64,000 nucleotides of DNA from assembly GCF_036173105.1 (NCBI RefSeq), contig NZ_CP108053.1, positions 3,782,001 to 3,846,000 of the forward strand, given 5' to 3'. Position numbers and translations under genes: made by a program. This DNA comes from Streptomyces sp. NBC_00287. Its GTDB lineage: Bacteria; Actinomycetota; Actinomycetes; Streptomycetales; Streptomycetaceae. Shown here piece by piece: positions 58,909 to 64,000 of the stretch. The notes beneath the pieces were generated by a model that saw only the letters and a program-made list of their open reading frames with translations, was not told the origin of the DNA and did no database searches. Position 1 is the first letter of the stretch. Each line of letters starts with the position of its first letter.

Positions 58909-60072
58909 TTACTCGGGGCCCAATCCGGTGAGCACGGTCTCGGCCCGCTCCAGGGCCTTCGCATCGGCCTCCAGGTCGGGCGTGAGGCCATGGCCGTCGA
59001 CCCCGCGCCCCGACGGAGTGCGGTAATGCCCGACCGTCAGCTCGGCGACGGAGCCGTCGGGCAGCCTGCTCGGCATCTGCACCGAGCCCTTGCCGAAGGT
59101 GCGGGAGCCCACCACGACCGCCCGGCCGCGGTCCTGCAGGGCGCCGGTGACCAGCTCGGCCGCGCTCATCGTGCCGCCGTCGACGAGCGCGACCAGGGGT
59201 CTGGTGGTGTCGCCGCCGGGCTCGGCGTGCAGGGCGCGCTGCTCGCCGTCGATGTCGTAGGTGGCGACCAGGCCGCCGTCGAGGAAGGCGGAGGCGGCGG
59301 TGACGGCCTCGGTGACCAGGCCGCCGGAGTTGCCGCGCAGGTCGAGGATGATCCCGTCGGCGGCGGGGGCCTGCCGTACGGCGGTGCGTACCGCGTCGCC
59401 GGAGCCCTTGGTGAAGGAGTCGATCCGGATCACGGTGACCCCGCCGGCGAGCCGGCGGGCGGTGACGGAGTCGGTGGACAGCTCCGCGCGGTGCACGGTG
59501 AGGCTCCACGCGCGTGTGCCGCGCTCCAGACCGAGCCTGACCGCCGTACCGGCGGCCGCGTCGGTGGCGTCGCCGCGCAGTAAGGAGACCACCTCGGTGA
59601 CGGGCCGCCCGTCGACCTTCTCGCCGTCGACGCTGCGCAGCCGGTCCCCGGCCCGGATCCCGGCGGCGGCCGCGGGCGACCCCGCACCCACCTTGGTCAC
59701 TTCGATACGGCCGTCCCGCTCGCGCCGCGCCCACAGCCCGACGCCGGTGTAGCGGCCGTCCAGGGCCTCCTCGAACTCCTCGTACTCGCCCTGGGAGTAG
59801 ACGGCGCCCCAGCGGTCCCCGCTGCGGCTGACGGCGCGCTCGGCGGCTTCCACGGGCGACTTGCCGTCGGCCATGGCCTCGGCGGCGGCCTCGGCAACCT
59901 GTTCATGGCGGGCGGCGGTGGTCGAACGGGCCGTTCCGGGCGGCGACTTCCGGTCGGGTCCCGGCAGTGCGCCGGTGGCCGCACCGGCGACCAGCACGCT
60001 CGCGAAGACCAATGTCAGGGCGGCCCCGCGGCGAATGCGACGGGGCTGGCAGAACAGGTCACGACCTGACAT
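58909..60072 (-). CDS. S41 C-terminal processing protease (Ctp)
   Basis: 387 residues. Signal/anchor (GAALTLVFASVLVAGAATGA), a short helical domain, PDZ (about 145-230: GVGLWARRERDGRIEVTKVGAGSPAAAAGIRAGD, in parts) and S41 domain with Ser in GGTMSAAE and Lys in FGKGSVQ, giving an intact Ser-Lys dyad. RGNSGG is also present. Secreted or membrane-held; role is trimming or degrading extracytoplasmic proteins. ATG at 60072 lacks a strong ribosome site. It lies between ftsX and smpB in the same direction, separated from ftsX by a terminator. Confidence 0.9.
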   Translation of the reverse strand: MSGRDLFCQPRRIRRGAALTLVFASVLVAGAATGALPGPDRKSPPGTARSTTAARHEQVAEAAAEAMADGKSPVEAAERAVSRSGDRWGAVYSQGEYEEFEEALDGRYTGVGLWARRERDGRIEVTKVGAGSPAAAAGIRAGDRLRSVDGEKVDGRPVTEVVSLLRGDATDAAAGTAVRLGLERGTRAWSLTVHRAELSTDSVTARRLAGGVTVIRIDSFTKGSGDAVRTAVRQAPAADGIILDLRGNSGGLVTEAVTAASAFLDGGLVATYDIDGEQRALHAEPGGDTTRPLVALVDGGTMSAAELVTGALQDRGRAVVVGSRTFGKGSVQMPSRLPDGSVAELTVGHYRTPSGRGVDGHGLTPDLEADAKALERAETVLTGLGPE

Positions 60073-60095
60073 GCCGGTGAGTCTAGGACAACGCG

Positions 60096-60132
60096 AAGGG
60101 GCCGTACGGGCCGTTGCCCGTACGGCCCCCTT
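60096..60132 (-). terminator. Terminator after ftsX
   Basis: A long stem: AAGGGGCCGTACGGGC on the left pairs with GCCCGTACGGCCCC on the right, 4-base loop, 9 bases past the ftsX stop. Confidence 0.88.
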
Positions 60133-60140
60133 GGCGTTGG

Positions 60141-61058
60141 TCACACCTTCAGATACTTGCGCAGCGCGAAGAACGCCGCCAACGCGGGCATCAGCAGGCT
60201 CGTCGCGAGGATGAGCGGCAGCTTCGCCAACACCGCTTCCCATCCGATGAAGTTGACCAGGGTCAGCTGGTCGGCGAGGGCCAGGCCGTGGTCGATGAGG
60301 AAGTACCGCGCGATCACCAGGAAGCCACAGGCGACCGTGCCACCGATGAGCCCGGCGACCGCGGCCTCCATGATGAACGGCGCCTGGATGTAGAAGCCCG
60401 AGGCACCGACAAGGCGCATGATGCCGGTCTCGCGCCGCCGGCTGAACGCGGACACCCGCACGGTGTTGACGATCAGCATCAGCGCGACGACGAGCATCAG
60501 CGCCATCACCGCGCGTGCCGCCCAGTTCATGCCGTTGAGCAGCTTGAAGAGGTTGTCCAGGATGCCCTTTTGGTCCTGCACGGACTGCACACCCTCCCGC
60601 CCGTTGAAGGCGGTGGCGATGACCTGGTACTTCTCGGGGTCCTTCAGCTTGATCCGGTACGACTCCTGCATCTGGTCCGGCGTGAGGGAGGCCGCCAGCG
60701 GGGAGTCGCCGAACTGCTCCTTGTAGTGCTTGTACGCCTGGTCCTGCGACTCGTACGTCACCTTCTCGACGACCGACATCTTGTCCAGGTCGCCGAGGAT
60801 CTCCTTCTTCTGGTCCGCGGTGACCGCGCCCTTGGCGCAGTTGGGGTCGGACTCGGCGTCGCTCTTGTTGCAGAGGAACACCGAGACGTTGACCTTGTCG
60901 TACCAGAAGCCCTTCATGGTGTTGACCTGGTCGCTCATCAGGAGCGACCCGCCGAACAGGGCGAGCGACAGGGCGACGGAGACGACGACGGCGAAGGTCA
61001 TCGTCAGATTGCGGCGGAGACCGACACCGATCTCGGACAGTACGAACTGGGCGCGCAT
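60141..61058 (-). CDS. ftsX: Cell division protein FtsX
   Basis: 305 residues with four membrane segments and a large extracellular loop (about 50-175) that in this family activates peptidoglycan hydrolases. The start MRAQFVLSEIGVGLRRNLTMTFAVV is typical of actinobacteria. It forms an ABC-like complex with FtsE, encoded 40 bases upstream. ATG at 61058. Confidence 0.95.
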   Translation of the reverse strand: MRAQFVLSEIGVGLRRNLTMTFAVVVSVALSLALFGGSLLMSDQVNTMKGFWYDKVNVSVFLCNKSDAESDPNCAKGAVTADQKKEILGDLDKMSVVEKVTYESQDQAYKHYKEQFGDSPLAASLTPDQMQESYRIKLKDPEKYQVIATAFNGREGVQSVQDQKGILDNLFKLLNGMNWAARAVMALMLVVALMLIVNTVRVSAFSRRRETGIMRLVGASGFYIQAPFIMEAAVAGLIGGTVACGFLVIARYFLIDHGLALADQLTLVNFIGWEAVLAKLPLILATSLLMPALAAFFALRKYLKV

Positions 61059-61098
61059 GGCGTCTGTTTCAAGCCTTTCCGTGGAACTCGCTGCGGTC

Positions 61099-61788
61099 TC
61101 AGTGCTGGTAGCCGTAGACGCCGCGGGCCTGGTCGCGGACGAGGCGGCCCTTCTCCAGCTCGATGACGCGCTTGCGCATCTGGTCCACGATGTTCTGGTC
61201 GTGCGTCGCCATCACCACGGTCGTGCCGGTCCGGTTGATCCGGTCCAGCAGCTTCATGATGCCGACGGAGGTCTGCGGGTCGAGGTTGCCGGTGGGCTCG
61301 TCGGCGATCAGCAGCTTGGGCCGGTTGACGAAGGCCCGCGCGATGGCGACGCGCTGCTGCTCACCGCCGGACAGCTCGCCCGGCATGCGCTCCTCCTTGC
61401 CGCCGAGCCCGACGAGGTCGAGCACCTGCGGCACGGACTTGCGGATCTCACCGCGCGACTTGCCGATGACCTCCTGCGCGAAGGCGACGTTCTCGGCGAC
61501 CGTCTTGTTCGGCAGGAGCCGGAAGTCCTGGAACACCGTCCCCAGCTGGCGCCGCATCTGCGGCACCTTCCAGTTGGACAGGCGCGCGAGGTCCTTGCCC
61601 AGAACATGCACCTGGCCGTGGCTGCACCGCTCCTCGCGGAGGATCAGCCGCAGGAAGGTGGACTTTCCGGAGCCGGAGGACCCCACGAGGAACACGAACT
61701 CGCCCTTCTCCACTTCCAGGGACACATCCCTGAGTGCGGGGCGGGTCTGCTTGGGGTAGACCTTGGATACGTTGTCGAATCGGATCAC
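61099..61788 (-). CDS. ftsE: Cell division ATP-binding protein FtsE
   Basis: 229 residues from a GTG at 61788 (VIRFDNVSKVYP). Walker A GSSGSGKST (about 36-44), ABC signature LSGGEQQRVAIARA (about 139), Walker B LLIADEPTG (about 159) and H-loop ATHD. It powers FtsX to control septal wall hydrolysis. An open frame upstream to 62322 is not conserved. Co-transcribed with ftsX. Confidence 0.95.
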   Translation of the reverse strand: MIRFDNVSKVYPKQTRPALRDVSLEVEKGEFVFLVGSSGSGKSTFLRLILREERCSHGQVHVLGKDLARLSNWKVPQMRRQLGTVFQDFRLLPNKTVAENVAFAQEVIGKSRGEIRKSVPQVLDLVGLGGKEERMPGELSGGEQQRVAIARAFVNRPKLLIADEPTGNLDPQTSVGIMKLLDRINRTGTTVVMATHDQNIVDQMRKRVIELEKGRLVRDQARGVYGYQH

Positions 61789-62022
61789 GGATGCACCACG
61801 GGTCGCCGGGGGTAGATGAGCGTGACCATACGCGAGTCGGGTGCGGCAGTGCAGGCACCGGCCGGGGTTGCGCCACTGATGTGCGGATTTGTTCCCACCT
61901 TGCACCCTCCCTTTGTGAGCGCCCAGGCAGCCTCCGGAGGAACCTGGCACAGTAGAGAAGGGAACGTTCTGCGCCCCTGAGACGTTCTCCCCTTGAAACC
62001 ACTGACAAGAAGGGCGAGGCGC

Positions 62023-62220
62023 ATGACGTACGACCGGCTGGTGTGCGCGAACTGCGCGGCGCCCGTGAACGAGGGCCGCTGCCCGGTGTGCCGGGCGAAC
62101 CGAGAGCGGCTCCAGCAGGAGAACCCGCTCGCGAACCTGAACCCGATGACGCTGATCGCACTGCTCGCGGTGCTGATCGCGGCGGTGGCGCTGCTGGCGC
62201 ACCAGACCGCGTTCGCGTAG
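62023..62220 (+). CDS. Small zinc-ribbon membrane protein
   Basis: 65 residues: two CxxC pairs (VCANCAAP and RCPVCRAN) forming a zinc ribbon, a charged linker (RERLQQENPLANLNP) and one C-terminal membrane segment (MTLIALLAVLIAAVALLAH). ATG at 62023 with GCGAGG upstream. Function unknown. Divergent from ftsE. Confidence 0.82.
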   Translation: MTYDRLVCANCAAPVNEGRCPVCRANRERLQQENPLANLNPMTLIALLAVLIAAVALLAHQTAFA

Positions 62221-62237
62221 GACGCCCGAAGACATCC

Positions 62238-62272
62238 GAAGGGCCCGGAGCGACATCCGCTCCGGGCCCTTC
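62238..62272. terminator. Convergent terminator
   Basis: GAAGGGCCCGGAGCG (62238-62252) and CGCTCCGGGCCCTTC (62258-62272), perfect 15-bp stem with a 5-base loop, between convergent genes. Confidence 0.9.
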
Positions 62273-62302
62273 GTCACACACAGTGTGCGCAGGCGGCTAC
62301 CG

Positions 62303-62893
62303 TCAGGCAGCCGCACCGCCACGGCCGCCCACCAGGCGCGGAAGCACCCGGAAGCCGACGCCGCCGGCGATCATCGTCGCGGCGCCGATCAGCAGGAACG
62401 TGGTCTGCGCGGCACCGGTCTCGGCGAGCTCCTCACCGCTGCCCTGGGCGGAGGTGTCGGAGGCTGCCTCCTCACCGGTGTCCGTCAGGGAGGAGGAACC
62501 CTCCTGCTGGGCGGAGTCACCGGAGCCGCCGTCGGGGTCGGTGTTGTTGCCGTTCCCGTTGCCATTCCCGTTGCCGTTGCCGTTCCCGTTGCCCGGGTCC
62601 TCGGTCGGCGCGGTGGTCGGGTCGTCCGAGGGCTCCTCGGTCGGCTCCGTGGGCTCCGGCTCGGTGGGCTCGGTCGGCTCCGGCTCGGTCGGCTCCGGGA
62701 TGACGGTCGGCTCGGTCTCGGTCGGCGTGGGCTCCGGCTCGGTCGGCGTCGGCTCGGGCTCCGGCGTGACACAGACGCCCAGGTCTTCGCAGACGTCGGC
62801 GGAAGCGACACCCGCGGCAGAGAGCGTGGCACCGGCCGCGATCACGGCACCGGCCGCAATCCGCGCGACCCGGATCCGCGTCTTCTTGGTCAT
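62303..62893 (-). CDS. LAETG sortase-anchored surface protein with Pro/Thr/Glu and Gly-Asn repeats
   Basis: 196 residues. Signal peptide (VARIAAGAVIAAGATLSAAGVASA), a CEDLGVC loop, then EPEPTPTEPEPT-type repeats (about 45-95), a GN dipeptide run (about 102-117), and a C-terminal sorting signal LAETG followed by a hydrophobic stretch (FLLIGAATMIAGGVGFRVL) and basic tail. LAXTG is the site of streptomycete class E sortases. Low complexity suggests a wall-spanning stalk. No functional domain seen. Confidence 0.88.
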   Translation of the reverse strand: MTKKTRIRVARIAAGAVIAAGATLSAAGVASADVCEDLGVCVTPEPEPTPTEPEPTPTETEPTVIPEPTEPEPTEPTEPEPTEPTEEPSDDPTTAPTEDPGNGNGNGNGNGNGNGNNTDPDGGSGDSAQQEGSSSLTDTGEEAASDTSAQGSGEELAETGAAQTTFLLIGAATMIAGGVGFRVLPRLVGGRGGAAA

Positions 62894-63136
62894 GTGGTTG
62901 CTACCCCCAGTAGCTCATCGTCAGTGAGGCGGCGCTCGGGGCGGTGATCGACGGAAGTAGCTGCACTAGAGCCCCCCGGTTCACATGCGCCCCAGAGATA
63001 CGCATGCCACGCTTTACCCTTCCCATTTTTCAAAGCAACGTCAAGGCCGTTGCGCGCGTGATGTCCAAGTACGGGTTCTTTGCCGGGGGATGGAGCCTGT
63101 GAGTGTGATGTAAAACCCAGACATCCGGGAACAGAA

Positions 63137-63171
63137 AAGGCAACTGCCACCTCAGAGGCGGCAGTTGCCTT
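63137..63171 (-). terminator. Terminator after prfB
   Basis: AAGGCAACTGCC (63137-63148) and GGCAGTTGCCTT (63160-63171), 12-bp stem, 19 bases past the prfB stop, followed by TTC-rich sequence on the transcript strand. Confidence 0.85.
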
Positions 63172-63189
63172 GTCGACAAAACGCTTCGC

Positions 63190-64000
63190 TTACTTCTCCT
63201 GCTGCTTGCGCCAGCGAATTCCGGCCTCGATGAAGCCGTCGATCTCACCGTCGAGCACGGCCTGCGGGTTGCCGACCTCGAAGTCCGTCCGCAGGTCCTT
63301 GACCATCTGGTACGGGTGCAGGACGTACGAGCGCATCTGGTTGCCCCAGGAGCTGCCGCCGTCGCCCTTGAGGGCGTCCATCTTGGCCCGCTCCTCCTGG
63401 CGCTGACGCTCCAGCAGCTTGGCCTGGAGGACGTTCATCGCGGTCGCCTTGTTCTGGATCTGCGACCGCTCGTTCTGACAGGAGACGACGATTCCGGTGG
63501 GGAGGTGGGTGAGGCGCACCGCGGAGTCGGTGGTGTTCACGCCCTGGCCGCCGGGGCCGGAGGAGCGGTACACGTCCACCCGCAGCTCGGACTCGTCGAT
63601 CTCGACGTGGTCGGTCTGCTCGACCACGGGGAGCACCTCGACGCCCGCGAAGGAGGTCTGACGGCGCCCCTGGTTGTCGAAGGGCGAGATCCGGACGAGC
63701 CGGTGCGTACCCTGCTCCACCGACAGCGTCCCGTAGGCGTACGGCGACTGCACGGAGAAGGTGGTCGACTTGATGCCGGCCTCTTCGGCGTACGACGTCT
63801 CGATGAGCTCGGTCTTGTAGCCGTGGCGCTCCGCCCAGCGCAGGTACATGCGCTGAAGCTGCTCGGCGAAGTCGGCGGCGTCGACGCCACCGGCCTCGGC
63901 GCGAATATTGACCAGCGCCTCACGGGAGTCGTACTCCCCGCTGAGCAGGGTCCGGACCTCCATCTCGTCCAGCGCCTTCTTGACGGCGACGAGCTCGGAC
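63190..64000 (-). CDS. prfB: Peptide chain release factor 2 (N-terminus outside window)
   Basis: The last about 269 codons are present; the frame continues upstream to the window edge (SELVAVKKALDEMEVRTLL). RF2 recognises UGA and UAA. The stop-codon recognition tripeptide is SPF (ISPFDNQGRRQTSF), and the catalytic GGQ is in SSGPGGQGVNTTDSAV. The C-terminal domain 4 ends WRKQQEK. Whether the usual RF2 programmed frameshift site exists cannot be seen. Confidence 0.95.
   Translation of the reverse strand, partial: SELVAVKKALDEMEVRTLLSGEYDSREALVNIRAEAGGVDAADFAEQLQRMYLRWAERHGYKTELIETSYAEEAGIKSTTFSVQSPYAYGTLSVEQGTHRLVRISPFDNQGRRQTSFAGVEVLPVVEQTDHVEIDESELRVDVYRSSGPGGQGVNTTDSAVRLTHLPTGIVVSCQNERSQIQNKATAMNVLQAKLLERQRQEERAKMDALKGDGGSSWGNQMRSYVLHPYQMVKDLRTDFEVGNPQAVLDGEIDGFIEAGIRWRKQQEK

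Noticed and set aside
62500..62760. CRISPR or satellite array in the LAETG gene
   Set aside because: The repeats encode EPT and GN protein repeats in frame.

Overview
The window is chromosomal DNA of a Streptomyces or close relative. The G+C content is very high with strong third-position GC bias, GTG starts and 4-bp ATGA/GTGA gene overlaps are common, and the content is typical of the genus: an ssrA tag ending in FALAA, a sigU/rsuA pair, matAB, nnaR/narK, a 93-residue HU protein and an LAETG sortase substrate. From memory, the backbone resembles the S. coelicolor SCO294x-SCO297x region; I could not verify this here.

Layout. 1-1682: two subunits of a xanthine-dehydrogenase-type molybdoenzyme; the iron-sulfur subunit runs off the left edge and has a long repeat-bearing N-terminal extension. 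1908-6586: ABC sugar importer (binding protein plus two permeases) followed by a cytoplasmic GH20 hexosaminidase, with a DasR-box-like sequence upstream, suggesting uptake of chitin-derived oligosaccharides. 6774-11443: housekeeping genes (DUF3039, YqgE, murA, hupA, malic enzyme). 11810-15593: a HelD-like RNA polymerase-associated helicase, then rsuA-sigU. 15867-22191: a CGNR regulator, small membrane proteins and the nitrate pair narK-nnaR with a GlnR-box-like site.

22174-25050: a four-gene overlapping operon with WXG100-type features, encoding a 100-residue EsxA/B-like protein with a YxxxD motif, a 463-residue protein with a WXG-like N-terminus, and two proteins that look like distant relatives of each other at either end. 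25138-41130: an accessory island holding a methyltransferase, a PIN toxin-antitoxin pair, an integrase scrap, a frameshifted ISAzo13-type transposase fused to the remains of a toxin tip that keeps its coupled downstream gene, an Imm26-like protein coupled to a giant secreted Rhs protein (Hint domain and GIY-YIG-like tip), a divergent secreted DNRLRE/FG-GAP protein, and a decayed subtilase.

41167-46416: matB-matA (cell-surface glycan and mycelial aggregation), a LysR regulator and an MFS transporter. 46448-55803: an inducible sugar locus with tandem palindromic operators, ABC importer, GH31 alpha-xylosidase, LacI regulator and secreted GH3 enzyme, most consistent with xyloglucan or xylose-decorated oligosaccharides. 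55790-57735: a secreted PHB-depolymerase-type esterase and a DUF4232 lipoprotein. 57835-64000: conserved core with ssrA, smpB, a C-terminal processing protease, ftsX-ftsE, a small zinc-ribbon membrane protein, an LAETG surface protein and the 3' part of prfB. Most transcription units are separated by strong GC-rich hairpins.
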